Made by a program: the position numbers and the translations under genes
The notes under the pieces: model-generated
Seen by the model: the letters and a program-made list of their open reading frames with translations, nothing else
The model's database searches: none
What the model was told of the DNA's origin: nothing
Shown: positions 1 to 14,330 of the stretch, one piece after another
Numbering within the stretch: the first letter of the stretch is position 1
How the letters are laid out: every line of letters begins with the position of its first letter
From: Larimichthys crocea
Taxonomy: Eukaryota > Chordata > Actinopteri > Sciaenidae
NCBI RefSeq assembly: GCF_000972845.2
Contig: NC_040021.1
Coordinates: forward strand, 11,870,908 to 11,934,907
Direction: 5' to 3'
DNA: 64,000 bases

Positions 1-470
1 TCGATGAAAAATAAAAAATAAAGTGAGAAATAAACATTAAAGTGAGAAATAAACATTAAAGTGAGAAAAGCTTCAGCAGTGTCGCTAGCTTCATTCAGGA
101 AGTGGCTAACGTTAGCCAGCTAGCTTTCTGTGACAGCCCGCGGATCCTGTGCGTCATTTATTTAAACATTTAAGTCGAAATGTTAAAGTTATACAAGCTA
201 TAATGTAGACAGAATAAAAAAGCTACCATGTTCGCTGATGGTCACATGAATTATCAAACAAATACCTGTGCAGCTTTTCTTCTAATGTGTTGTTGGGCGA
301 GACTGGTGCGGTCACAAAAACACGCCGGCTGGAAACAACGGACCGGTGGAAGTTTGTTTCCTGACGATCTGCATGGCAGATTTCAAAATTCATGAAAAAA
401 AGAGTATTTATGTTTGTTTGTTTGTTTTTAATGATTTACAACACAGTTAAAGAGTTTGCAACTCAGGAAC
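1..470. other. GC-richer left edge; possible first exon/promoter of a neighbouring gene
   Basis: Bases 22-69 hold 2.5 copies of a 19-bp repeat. Bases 104-117 form a perfect 14-bp palindrome (GGCTAACGTTAGCC) next to more AGCTAGC motifs. Bases 130-360 contain several CpGs, in contrast to the AT-rich DNA that follows. On the - strand, 5'-GCTGCACAG|gtatttgt near 267-275 resembles an exon end followed by a donor. No coding homology is visible. In human the gene on the 5' side of XKR6 is MTMR9 in divergent orientation; whether this is the fish equivalent cannot be told. Confidence 0.2.
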
Positions 471-504
471 ATATGATGTGAAGAAATATGATGTAGCCTC
501 TAAA

Positions 505-870
505 ATGTTAGATTAGATTAGATATACTATATTCATCCCACCACGGGGAAATTTACGTACAGCAGCAGAGGAAAGTGTAGCATACACTACAGAATTAGAA
601 CAAAGTAGAAAAGGCAAAAAAAAAAATAAAAAAAAATAAATCCACAATAAACAGACTGAAATTAAAACAGACAGAAATATCTATAACCTACACAATAAAC
701 ACGAAAAACAATCAACCTTCAAAACAGACAAGTACTGAGGATAAAAGTGGCATGATATATAAAAAAGAGTATTGTAATGTAAAGTGAAGAAATATTGCAA
801 AGAAAGTGACCATGATACATATTATAATTGCAAATGTAATTTCATCTAATTTCTTCCACCATCAAGTCAT
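505..870. mobile_element. Degraded LINE/SINE-type 3' fragment
   Basis: The segment starts with a TTAGATTAGATTAGATA run. It continues with 'attcatcccaccacggggaaatt' at about 531-553, the hallmark 'TTTATT-ATCCC-GGGGAAATT' tail found in L2-like (Maui-type) fish retroposons. It is followed by A-rich sequence with AATAAA and 'caataaacacgaaaaacaa'. There is no reverse transcriptase frame, so this is only a 3' end. Family name is from memory. Confidence 0.45.
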
Positions 871-2278
871 GTCTTAATGTTGTATTTTGTGGTGGGATCC
901 TTGTTTTTATTTATCAATAACTAGACGTTATTGATGTAAACAGAACCATTTGCTCTGAAAGCGAATGTGTGAGATAAACAAATGTCCTTGGACATTAATT
1001 TGCTGAATAATCCTAATAAAAATGTATATAACATTTGTGTTTTTCCTTTCGTAAAGGTAGCGCCATGTTATTGGTGTTTTTTTATGGAGACTGATTTACT
1101 TTCATTTAGATTTAGCTTGTTTCTATAACAAAAGTTAAACGTATGTAAGCCACATTTTGAAAGAACTAAACTGTTTTTTGGGGGGGTTTCTGAGCTGTAA
1201 AGCCACTGCATTGTCAAACATTTTAAATTAGGATATAAAGAAAGGTGTCAGTGGTAAACCTATTTAGATGTTAATACTGAAGACTGTGCAAACTGTTTTC
1301 ACCGAGTGTGTTCAAGCGTTTACCCTCTAGAGATGGAGACGATTAGTGAAATCACACAAGTATCCATTTAATTATTCAGTATTAAATGAAAGCCTACATA
1401 TGTCCTCCATGGCACATGACACATATTTCAACATTCCCGTTGTATACTGGGAGCAGCTTTTACTTTTTTTAGGCTCATCCATGACCATCTACCATCTATT
1501 CTAAAATATAACAATATCAAAAAAGGACACTAGGTGGTGACACTGAAAGATGTTTATGCCATTAAAAGACTATGTGGACCCATAATTCAATACCACCTTG
1601 ATTTAGGATGCCTGGAAGGTATTCTACATAATCCTGAGAAATAAATCATCATGTTGGCCAGGTAAAGGAATGTGTGTATGTGTTATTCTGATAGCAAATT
1701 GTAAAGTGAGTAAACAGCATCAGACTCAAACTCATCAGGCAGAGGACAAAGCAGAAAGAAAAACCAAAGTAAAAAGTACATTTGTATCTATACTGTATAC
1801 ACTGTAGAGTATCGTCAGATTAAGAAGCAATTGGAGCAAAATAAGGGAGGAAGGAGGAGATAACCAGGAGAATTCAGAGAGATCCCTCTTTGGATGGCTG
1901 ATGATGAAAGGAGCCATATGAAAAGAAATGACAATTACAGTAACATGAACAAGTTTTTTTTGATTCCAGTGATATAAGTCCAATGAAACAAGTTCAGTGT
2001 TTGTTCTTTTCATCGTTCCAAGTAGACAGTGCCAGCGTGGTGTAGCAGGGGTTAACAGAAAAGTCAATGGATGGAATCTCTTGAAGTATGTATAAGCGTG
2101 GGCAGCTTGGTGACGCAGAGGCCGGTGTGACTTGAAAGACGGAGAAAAGAGCAGCACAGAATCCTGGGAACTGAGAACTTATCTGAAGAGGAGCCAGCTG
2201 GGCAACTGACCAGACTTCAGTATCCTGATGCTCATTAAATAGAAGAGGAGGGACCCGCAGGTTAAGAGTGGCCATAAT
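871..2278. other. Intergenic, no gene seen
   Basis: AT-rich DNA with no coding homology on either strand. The longest open frames (about 1735-2275, - strand) look like chance: low-complexity, Leu/Ser/His-rich, without motifs, and mutually overlapping. Confidence 0.6.
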
Positions 2279-2763
2279 GAGTGGTGGAATGTAACTGAAT
2301 ACATTTGCTCAAATCCTGTACTGACCAAATTTGAGGTACTTGTACTCTTTTTTACCCCAATTTATACGTCTCTATTACAAATCAGAGAGGGTAATATTGT
2401 ACTTCTTACTCTACTACAATTATTTGACGGCTATAGTTCTTAGCTGCTATACAAATTAAGATGGTTGCATACAGAACATGTATGAAAATCATCATAAGTA
2501 GCAGTTCTGTACAAAATAGTGCAAAATGAGCTCCACCTCAACCCGCTACACCAGTAAAATCCTTCTTTTACATTTAGAATAATAATAATAAGAGAGTAAT
2601 AATAATCTAATATAAAATAGTAAAACAGTCACAGGGTACATTTTTATGCAATGAGTACTTTTACATTTAATAATTTGGATACATTTTCCAAGTAATTGTA
2701 AGTAACATTTGAAATACTTTTACAATAGTGTGGTATTACAATAGTATGTTTCCTCTACCACTG
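2279..2763 (+). mobile_element. Non-autonomous fish interspersed repeat, ~485 bp (GTGGTGGAATGTAACT family)
   Basis: The ends are GTGGTGGAATGTAACT on the left and TTTCCTCTACCACTG on the right. They are imperfect inverted repeats of the CAGTGGTGGAA type. The interior ('tttgaggtacttgtact', 'atattgtacttcttactctactaca', 'atgagtacttttac', 'agtgtggtatta') matches a very common teleost repeat. No transposase is encoded. The target duplication is not clear. Old and diverged copy. Confidence 0.7.
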
Positions 2764-3133
2764 ATCATAGAAGAGAATCGTGTAGGATCACAACAGCTGG
2801 ACAATGTACTTTATGTACTTTATAGACACTAATCTAGAAAGCCATGCACACTCATAACACACTCATGGAATAGAGATAACACATACAGTCTAGACTTAAA
2901 GATCATAAGAGAGCTGACAGCTGGGAGTGTATTCAAAAGAAAGGGGGTGCGATGAGAGAAAGATGTTGCCTGAAGATTTTGTCCTCAGTTTTTGGGACAG
3001 CGAGGAGGTCTGCCTGCTGAGATCTTAAAGCACATGAGGGAACACAGGCCGACCTTGAGTAAAAGACAAGAGGCGAACACGTTTGGAGAAAAAAAGAGCA
3101 GAGGCCTTGATAGAGGCTGTATCGGCCTTGTTT

Positions 3134-3169
<36 letters not shown>

Positions 3170-6100
3170 ATGTATTACAAATCAGCGCAGTATTTGCTTC
3201 AGTTGCAGCCTGTCTGGGCTTCACAATAGATGGTTTGCTCTGGGCCTTTCCATCCCACATCATAGAGAGTGCATGTATAGATGCCAGGGCTCAATTGAAT
3301 GTGAAACCCAGCATTGCTTTACAAACCAAATGAGTGCCCTTCCTCTGAGGAAAAGATGCTTTGCTATGGCTTTTTTTTAAAAAGAAGATGGGCTGATAAA
3401 AAAAAAAGCTTTCAAAGCAAATATTCACTCCATAGCCCTACGCAGGGCACAATAGAGTACCCTCTGTTTTATTTAACAGGATGGTTAGACAAATGTGTTG
3501 ATGCAGAAGGAGATGATTTACTTTAGCATCTGTTATGAAAGGTTCAGTAATAAAATGTTAACTTTTATGGCAGCGGTTGAATGTTTAAAGAGATAAAACT
3601 TGATGAAACGCACTTGTTCACTGTACCTCGAAGGAATCTAGAGAAACATATTAATAAACTACACTCACCATTAAAAGAACATTGGTAGACCTGGATGAGT
3701 AACTGCAGTATAACCATAGCTGTCAAACTGTGACCAAGTTGTTATCATGCTTAATGCTCACTTGCGTCACACAAGATCAGATTTTGACATTTATTGATGA
3801 TTTCCGAGCATTTCTTCCGTCAAAATATTAGGGATTGACAGTTCATATCGACACCTACACAATTACTCACTCAGGCTTTTCATTCAGTTTCTGGTAAAGA
3901 CAATGTCTCAGCCAACCTCCTGGACTGCATGGTTTGTTCTGCTATGTGTTTGTTTTTCGTTATTTTGGGCATGTCCAGTGAATCAGAGCAGAGTCTGTCA
4001 CGACAAAAAACGATGACTTAAATGTGGGTGCAGAGCGTAATACCAAAATAAGCCAAAATATATGTTATGTAAGCTCTGTGAGAAAGTTAGTTATTTTCTA
4101 TCTTTTCCATAAATTAGATCTTCATTTGAATGTAGCTGTGTTGGCTGCCATGCCGGTTCTTCTTCTGTTCTGTGACATTCACATCTAGTACAGCTAGTAC
4201 ATCACCATCTTCAGACCTCACAGGAAAAAACTGTGAAAAAGTGTAAAAGCTCCTGAGGGATTCATGCCTAATTACATTCTTTGCATTATTTAGCATACGT
4301 AGCACATATCACATGTGTACTGCTGTAATCCTTGTAGGCCTGAGCAATATGATTCCCTATTTGCTTTCATCAAATTTTCATAAGTTTTGAGAGCTGATCG
4401 CTTTTGATTTTCTAACCCTAACCCATAACCCTTCTCCTTGGTATTGAGTGAGGCCTTGGCTGCATATAACCATCTCTCGTGAACATTAGAGCTGAGTGTG
4501 CATCTCAGCGCGCTGCTCAAAGGGTGTTGTGGAGGCCTGAGGAAGAAGGGAAAATGAAGGCTACTCATATGAAACAGGTTTCATGATGTGCTGGTGCCTC
4601 TCACACAGCCATACTCTTGTGTGCATTCGATCACATTTCAAGATTTTTTTTTCCAAGTTGTCTGAGCCCGGAGGAACTGCAGCATTTCTAAAATAAAGAC
4701 ACATTGCTTACCATCCTTGATAGACAAAGATATAACAAGTGCTCTGTCTAATGTTATTTGTATCAGACATGATGTCACATGACACGTTTTCTTGTATAGT
4801 ATGGACATTGACAAAAACAACCAGAGAAGACCAGGTCCAACGAACCCAATCAGAAATAATTAAGTGAATTAATGTTGCTCTCGCATCCATCACACTGATT
4901 TAATGGCATGTCTTACAAAGACAAGAAAGCCTGCAAACTGCTCATGCTGTTCCTCTCTGTAATGTGTTAACATTTTGCTCCAGTGCTATTTGTCATTTGT
5001 CACAAGACCAGCAGAGGTGGATATGATAATAATGTTAAAGTCTCCCTTGACTCAAATATGTGTTTTGCTTATAATAATTCACTTGGACTCTGAGCTTCAC
5101 TGTGCAGAACGGTGTTTGTGCAGAGTTTCAAGGTTAAATGTTATTTGTCATTCTACGAAACAGAGTTCTACAACAAAATGCAAGTTGTAGTACCGTTATG
5201 CAACCCACAAAAAAAAATAGTATTTATGGTGGAGTGTGCAGGATAAGGAGTCTTACAGCCTGAGTTGGCGTTTAATCTGGTGGTACTGCGGTGGATACTT
5301 CTGTATTGCTTGTCAGACGGCAGCAGGATGACCGGGCTGTTGCTGGTGTGGGCTTTGGGCTCTACTGTGTTGCACCTCACTGGTATTACTGAAACAATGT
5401 TCTGGGTGGTTTTAATCACCAATCACAGATCCTTCCTGTCCTGAGCCATGCACAAACCACGCTGTTCATAATGTTTCCAGCCAAAAAAATGTCTAGTACT
5501 CCTGTGTAAAAGCAGACTTGGCACAGGAATTTCATTCTCTTAATTTTGCCAGGGTGGAGATTTACACCTCGGCGAAGTAAGAAAACATACTTTACATATT
5601 TATAAAACTATTATGTGTTGGGTTCAAGTTTGAAATATATAGAAATGATGTGTCGTTTAATTTAACCATAAAACTTAAATGTAAAAGCATTTCTTGCACA
5701 CTCTGACCGCTGCCTTTAACTCTGTTTTTCTCTACTTTCTTTTAATCTTTTATGAAATATGGGTTTTTGTTTAAATATATGAATGAATTGTCTGTGTGTT
5801 GTAGACCAACATGTTTCATATGGATCAGATGAAATATTATTGAATTAAACAAAATTGAGCTTTAGACACTAAGAACATTTGGTCCAGTCCTCTGACTCCT
5901 GTAAAGCCTCTTTTTATGGTTAAGAACAGAGGGTTTAGGTTTAGGCTTTTAGCAATGAGGCTCCTCAGAGAGGGAGAGTAGTGGAGGGTTCAGCACTGTT
6001 TCAGCACTGGACAGCTACCATGAAATCCAGCGTCCAAACAGGCGAGCAGAGCAGGCAGCGGGGTGAAGTGGACATGATCCAATCAATCTCACACTGGATA

Positions 6101-6822
6101 TGGCCCCTGCATGGCAGCTCTGTGGGCACAGTCTAATCACTGTGTTGTTGAGCCTGCAGGCGGACTCACCAGCTCTTTGCTCGCACATGTTACCAGAGGG
6201 GAAAGTGTCACTTTTCAGCAAACGCTTAACCCCACGACTACTGCTGGGAATTTAAAAAAATAAAATAAAAAATCTACAGAAAGGAGAGAAAACTCAATAC
6301 GTATCATAGCAACCACAGGCCTATAAATTCACCTATAGATAAATTATGTATTTCCCCGGAGGATATGGTGTGAAGAAGTTGACTATAGCTTGTTACTCCC
6401 AGCATTAACTTCTAATTGTTTGTGGCAGGTAGGTGGAAACTACTAATCCATTACAAAAATATGTTAATTTAACAAGTATATAAAACATGTGACGTGAATA
6501 ACTGTTAATATAATATACATTACACTCATGGCAGGAGGTATAAACACTGAAAAGCGCAGTAAGGTTACTATAAAGTCTTTGGAGCAATGAAAGTCGTTGC
6601 CGGATGCTTTTTTTTTTCGTCAGCAGGAGAGCTTTTGGTTTTGTTCCTACAAAAAGTGACCCCACACTGTGTCACTGTGACTGATTCAAACGTGCAAACA
6701 ACAGGAAAGACTTCTTTTGGTGGTGATGAGGCATGTTGCATTACATCATGCAGTCCAGTCCTGCATATTTGGGGGCTTTCAAACGAGACACTAGATGGCA
6801 ACCACGTTGAGAGGGAGAGACG

Positions 6823-6824
<2 letters not shown>
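2764..6824. other. Intergenic, no gene seen
   Basis: Holds a (GT)14 tract at 3139-3166 and a short telomere-like CTAACCCTAACCC at 4412-4424. Otherwise it is unremarkable AT-rich DNA. The open frames around it (for example 2992-3333 and 6587-7006) are microsatellite-bearing chance frames. Confidence 0.55.
3139..3166. repeat. (GT)14 microsatellite
   Basis: Uninterrupted GT dinucleotides, 28 bp. Confidence 0.97.

Positions 6825-6870
<46 letters not shown>
6825..6870. repeat. (GT)23 microsatellite just upstream of xkr6 exon 1
   Basis: Uninterrupted 46-bp GT tract, about 440 bp before the start codon. Long alternating purine-pyrimidine tracts can adopt Z-DNA. Its place next to the CpG-rich leader makes it a possible variable element of the promoter. 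Confidence 0.97.
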
Positions 6871-6873
<3 letters not shown>

Positions 6874-6889
6874 TGGAAAGAGAGGGGGT

Positions 6890-7893
<1,004 letters not shown>

Positions 7894-8332
7894 CAAACTT
7901 AAAGTTTTACCTTTAAAAGAAATCAGTTTAAAGCCCTGAAGCACGGCGCGTCCTGCTCCCCTCACTCCATCCATTCACTCCAGCCTCCTCACCTCCTCTT
8001 GACTGTCACCTGGTATAACCCGTTGTTGTGTACATGACTGGGGTGAAAATCAGCACCGTGGTGATGCCATTACGCTCGCCTCACAGTGTCCACACATACA
8101 CGCACACACAGAGACGCACACACACACACATGCCTGTATTTTGCACTGCTCAGTTCCATTTTACGCAACAATGTTCACGCTCATCCAAACGTGTGCAGAA
8201 CAAAAACTGCTACAGCTGCACAGAAACTGCACCGCTGTGATTATTTCATCACAGTGCGCCATTGCGCTTGTGTGGGGAGGGAAGAGGGCTATTTGTTCAA
8301 AGACGGACAGGTAGTAGCTGAAATCTCATGTT

Positions 8333-8336
<4 letters not shown>

Positions 8337-8395
<59 letters not shown>

Positions 8396-8400
8396 GTGTG
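8337..8400. repeat. (TG)n microsatellite at the start of intron 1
   Basis: 64 bp of TG repeats with a single C interruption at 8391, about 450 bp downstream of the exon 1 donor. Confidence 0.96.
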
Positions 8401-8594
8401 TCACAGTGCATCACACAGCACACGGTCCCCTCAAATCACCCGCTCTCCCTCTCCCGCATCAAATACTCCAACTCTGCAACTAGAGGCCAGACGAGCATCT
8501 GTTTTCACGGCTCAAAAAAACTACATCTTCCCCCCACAGACATGATGTCATCGATTCCTCTGCGACGCTCGATATCCTTGGTCCCCAAATCCGC

Positions 8595-8619
8595 TTTTTT
8601 TTTTTTTTTTTTTTTTTTT
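8595..8619. repeat. Poly(T) tract, 25 bp
   Basis: Uninterrupted homopolymer. It could be the A-tail of a minus-strand retroposon, but no retroposon body is recognised beside it. Confidence 0.95.
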
Positions 8620-9764
8620 GGCCGTACAAATTGACGCGTCAGGGAAGATACTCAATGTGTACGTCTCTGCGCGTAATCTGTGACATGTAGCAGCTACAGT
8701 AGTAAAATGTGACACTGGTGCGCGCAGCTCATCTACTCCGTTTAGGCTGTTCGGTGGGGACTTCTGAGCAGCCGAGTTGTTTTTGGTGCAGACAGACGCA
8801 GTGGCTGGCATTTAATGGGAAAAAAAAAAAGAGTAACGCATGACGGCTGCTCTGCCAGCGGCTGAAAAAATGTAAAACAGCACCCTGTGAGATTCAGTGG
8901 AAGGACTCCAATCATTTCATCCTGACTTTCAAGCCTTTCATTCGACGTTTGTGGTGGTTTTGTGCAACCAGAGACTGAGCCCGACCACTGATTCTGTTTT
9001 AATATTTGCCTTTGACAGCTGCCTTTCGCCAAAATGAACCTTTCAAAGCCATGATTGTGTTGCAGTCTAATGCGTGTGAACATTTGTGCCACAGGCTAAA
9101 TTACTCACATGCTGAGACTGAGTAAAATCTGAACTGAAACTCACTGACCTTTCTGAGGGGGGGATAAAAAAAAGAAAAAAGAACTGCCACAAGCTTTAAA
9201 CGAGATACCTTCTCATCCAGTTTCACCTGTTCTCCCTCCACACGATTTAATAATAATAAGCCTCATTTTTTTTCTCCCTATGTGGCTGAAAAGAGCATCT
9301 TCACTCTTATGTTCAAGTTCAGTTTAGTGCACGTGAGCTTCCTCCTGCCAAGATGGGTTTTCCCAGAATGAGACAATCCACTCTGCATTCTTCATCAGAC
9401 TCATTTCGAGCTGCACCTGAAGGCTATTATATCGATCAGCTGCACTTGCATTGGCTCAAGTTTATTTACTCTACAGTGGTTCAATTGATTTATTTTTGCT
9501 CATATCTGTAGTGGGGGGGGAGGAAAAAGATATGGAAAGCATGGTGAACTGATGAACAGTTTAAGTCATTGGTTGTGTTGGTGGTTATAGTGGTCGATAC
9601 ATTTGAAAGCAGACCTTTTAAGTGAGAGCATCTGGAGATGCCTAACCATTCTTGTATGTGTAATTGACTTTATTTCCAATGTGTTGCAGAAGCTGTAGCT
9701 CATACTTTGTTTAGATTATGAACTACATTGTGTCTATACTTTGTAGCCAAAAACACTTGACATA

Positions 9765-10140
9765 AGAATAGTTTATTATTTTGGGAAATATGATTATTTG
9801 CTTTCATTTGTTAGAAAGGATTGGTAGCACATTCATGACTATATGATAAATATGGAGCCACAGCATGGAGCATGGTAGCTTAGCTTAGCTTAGAATAGCA
9901 CAAAGAGAGGAGGAAACAGCTACGCAGCACCTCTGAAGCTCACTAATTATAACGTTATGTCTAGTCTGGTTAAGTGTTAACCAATCATTTTTGGTTCTAC
10001 AGGGGGTCATGGGACCATTTCCCCCCCCAATCTTTGCTTGTTACCTGGCAACTGTTGATACTGGCACATCATCATCACACCATAAAACAGACCAATTGTC
10101 ATTTTACACTCCAGTTTTTGTTTGTATTAAACAAAAACCA
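9765..10140 (+). mobile_element. Teleost interspersed repeat ('TTTTGGGAAATA...GCTTAGCTTAGC' family), copy 1
   Basis: Recognised from the ordered blocks 'ttattttgggaaatatgatt', 'aatatggagccacag', 'ggtagcttagcttagctta', 'gaggaaacagctac' and 'cagcacctctgaagctcactaatta'. These recur in this order in many fish genomes and again in this window. No coding capacity. Diverged. Confidence 0.6.
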
Positions 10141-13100
10141 TATTAATGAGTGAGCCTTATATGTGCTGATAGGTGGATTGTGTTACCATTGGACCTCTCG
10201 GTTGGTTGTGTCTTCAGGCAGTCTCGTGTATACATACATATGTATATATAAACGTCATTTAAAGGGGTCATCATCTGCCTTTTGTGGCTTGAAACGTCTT
10301 GATGTTAATAGATAATAAACCAGTTTATTGGAGTGTGTTGGGTAGCGCAACTGGCCTTGATAGATGTTTTCAGGACCACATTAGGATCATAGAAGCACAG
10401 CACAATATTTAGACCAGCTTTAGTATTCACCATTAGCTTTAATTAAATTCAAGTTCTTTAAAAAAACTAGCACAATGAAACTTGATCATAAGCAACTCAA
10501 GTGAACATAATGTGTTGGTGTGTATGCTGTGACAGCACAAAGCCTGGGTCGAGGGATCATTGTCAGGCCACTGTCTCCCTTTGGACATGATCCGCCTGGC
10601 TGCTGGTTTGGGGTTGAGGGTCAGAAGCTGCTCTTGTCAGCTTAGTGAGAGTTTTACACCCTGACCCACAGGGCTAACACATGATATGGAGATTATTATC
10701 CATTGTGAGAGGCCAAACTGCCAATAGATAGCATATGTTATCATATTGCATTGTATTATGGGGCGTAAATAGTTCTGTATTTTGTCTATTTTAGGTTTTA
10801 GTTTCATGATATGCTGCAATTCCTCATAGATGCCTGAATTTATCTAGTGTTTTGTTGACATATAAATCATCAGTTCCCATGACTGGATTTCAGAGCACCT
10901 ATCATGGCCATTCTTAGGCATTTTTAACAAGATGGTACAGTATCAGGTTGTGAGAAAATAAGATGAAGTGCTGACAGGAGTCAAAAACACCACCTCATCA
11001 TGTCTCATTACTCAGTGCTATTTTTAATTCTACATTCAATTAGCTGCATTCCCTCTGTGCACCTGAGGACCGAGCTGGTGACAGAATCGCAGAGCTTGTT
11101 TTGCAGTTATCCCCTTGTTAATTGTTGACTGAACGGAGAGGATTCCTCTCCCATCTGTAATCCCACGATGTCACTGGCTCTCCGCAGCTCTTTCATGTCG
11201 TCCTCCCTGTGAATCACCGTCACTGCTGACGGCGTCCCCTTAAGCTTTAGAGATTCTGCTCACATACGCTCAGGCACACAGTGGATCACACATACACAGA
11301 GGTCTCCTGGCAGTACGATGGACAGCTTAATCAGTGTAAATCCAAATTAGCGTCTGAGAGAAAAAGAACTGCATCAATCTCTGCCCTTCACCCCCCTGGG
11401 GAAATCCATGAGGAAAGTTTTGGAAGCTCTTTGTTGTTGGGAAATCCCAGCAGAATTTGGCGGCATGTTGTTCTCTTCTTTCCTTTGAATTTCTCAGAGT
11501 TTGGGATGAAAATGCTGTATCACAGCCTGTTTTCAGTAGCTTCTCGCAAACATTTCAAAAATCCTAAACACTCAACAGTGAGCATTTTGTCATCACATCT
11601 CTGCTGTAGCCATTATCAGAGTTTAAAATGAAGACAAGGGCAAGTGACTGTCAGTCCTGCCTCACATGCATCAAACAGTCTGTTCAGACAAAAGACAACT
11701 TCAGTCCCACCTCTTCCTCCTCACGCAACCGATGGAAGTCTGAGTAAATTTAAAACAGCTGAAAAATTCCTCAGTTAAATAAATGATCTAAAAAAATCTT
11801 GTGAAATAATTCAACACAAAAAAAATGCGTCCAACAGATATCTTGGCCTCTGCTACTTTTGATTTTGATCAAGTTGTCCCTCGACTTTACGGAAGCTTCT
11901 CTTTAAACACCTGTACATTCTCAAAATATGCATCGGAGAATGCAACCCTGACCACAAGACATCCCTGTCCATTTAACATTTTAAACCTTGTCGCCTCATT
12001 TCAGCCTGACATCTAGAACCAGTTATATGTCTTTTGATTAGCTAGCAGTGCAAAGTGTTTTTTGCAGGGATCTGGGTGTGGTGCTGGGTCAGTAAGTTTT
12101 AGTTGTAATAAAGATGTAGATTAAGAAATATTGAGATTCTTTTGTCCGGATACGATGTATTAAACAAGGCTCGGGAGCTGTCCCTCCTGAAAAGATTCCT
12201 CTTTGTCGGAGCTGTCCAGTGCTGAAATTCCCACTAAAGTCAGGGGTATGTTTAACTTCATGCGGCCTCGTAACAATTTAAAAGGAAAGTAGGGCGTGTG
12301 CACATGAGAGTGTGAATTGATTTCTGCTGTCTCACTGGGTGTCATACAGTCTCCCGGACAAATATAACACTGTGTTGCACAGTATCCTAACCACAGTAAA
12401 GATGATATCTAGAAGATGTGTGTCATGTTTTGATATTCTGAGTGGTATTAGGTTCAATATTATATTGAGTACACATTCGGGCTCCTGCTGTGTATAGTGA
12501 AGGCTGGAGTAGACTTTGGACTTACATTACACCTAGATTCAATTCTTGTATTTGTGTTATAAAGTGTTGAAATGTCAGCCGTGTTAGTTTAAATTTGTAT
12601 TATTTGAAATACTATGTCCATTAAAATGAACACATTGAGCATGCGGGCTGTATTATACCTTTTTACACAATGTAATAAAAACACAATATATTCCAACTCA
12701 GTGCCAAAATGCTACATATTTCAGAAGACTAAATCTTCCTTAGTGTAAGGTGTCGACTGAGACCACAAGGAGAATTATAAATATGCTGCTATCTATCTTA
12801 TTGAAGTCTTAATGAAGCTGTACGTTAATGTTGGCTATCAATGAATTCACCAGTTCTGCTGCAGCCAAAGAATTGGGGTCCCCCCTTTTTGCAATTGTAC
12901 AAAATGTTTTAACACCACAAATCTGATGCTTGGATTACACTTTAATCCAGAACAGGAGTGCGCTCACCACCGAGCAACACGATGAAATCGCCTCATGGTT
13001 GACATCTGCCTGTGTTTCCTAGCCTGGTAAATATTAATACAGAATGTGAAGGAGTCGGCAAAAGCCTCTCTTGGCTGGCTGGGCTGCTTGTAGTTGCCAA

Positions 13101-14129
13101 AAAAGGTTTGTACATGCGGTGAAGCGAGACATTGAGATGATACAATGCAACCAGCTGCCCTGTCAAGGAAAAAAAAAACAGCTGAGTGGGTGAAAGAGGG
13201 AAAAGATGAAGGCTTGGATAAATTGGTTACAATCCATATAATTATGTATTGAGAGTTTAAAATGGCGAAAGATGGGAACATTGTGTTCTCTTCACAGTTG
13301 GAGGCACTGGAGTATTTTTGGAGTGAAGGAAAAGACTGACAGACGACAGGGTCTTACTAAGCTATTTATTCTGTTTGCTGGCAGAATAAATAAGTCTGGG
13401 AATCGCCTTAAAAACTCCAATTGTTTTCCATTGTTGTAAAGGCATGTGAAAAAAAAAGTCTTGATGTTCATTTTGTAAGAAACACATTACAATACTAGAA
13501 GGAAAAACACTAACCCAAAAACATTTTACTCTGCAGAGAACAAAAGCTGAAAAAGGGCACGCAGGCACAGACAGAGAACACTTATCTTTATTAAAGTACA
13601 CATCTGCTCTGGAACATATCAGTATAACGCTGCTCATTTTCTCATTAGCGCTGATAACAGGGGACAAACCTTTAAAGCCAGCGCTCCAAGAAAACCTCCA
13701 ATTATGTGACAGAGGAGCCTATCAAAATGCAAGAAGAGCTGGCTTCTTTGGAAATCTATCACGGCTGGGGGTAAAGAGACCCGAAAGCCTGAAATGATAC
13801 AGAAATATGTGCTTCAGTTTCTTCAAGGAGCAGAGGAAGAGAGAGAGAGAGGGGCCTGAAAAAAAGGGGATTGAATTGCTGTTTTGGTTCAGTGTCATCA
13901 GGATATGAGTTCAAGCTGGGTTATTGAATTAGAGAGTATTGCTGCAAAGTGTTTGATTCAGCGTGAGGTATTTGTTTGAAGCCACATGTTTCACCTCTCA
14001 ATAAACAGACAGACGCACCATTACGCAGTCTATTATGAAAATCAGCACGTTTTAAGAGACTGTTGTCGGTGACTTTATAATCATAATAATGATACATTTC
14101 ATGGCACTCAGGGTCGCCTTACATCATAA

Positions 14130-14330
14130 AAAAACATCAACACAGTCAAAAATATGTATATGGAAAAAAAATTAGATATAGATACGAGATAATAATTATG
14201 TAATTAATTAATATATATATAAATAATTATATCTAGTATAGGTAATATGGGTAGTGGATAGATATAAATATAGATATAGATGTAATATATATATATATAT
14301 ACGATAAACAACTATAGCAATGGATTAAAC
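14130..14330. repeat. AT-rich low-complexity patch
   Basis: Runs of ATATAT, TAATTAATTAA and GATATAGATA, with an (AT)n core at about 14210-14220 and 14286-14301. Confidence 0.85.

Noticed and set aside
4412..4424. Telomere-like CTAACCCTAACCC
   Set aside because: Barely two units; too short to indicate an interstitial telomere or a chromosome fusion.
8086..8634. 182-codon open frame
   Set aside because: Translation of AC, TG and poly(T) simple sequence in intron 1.
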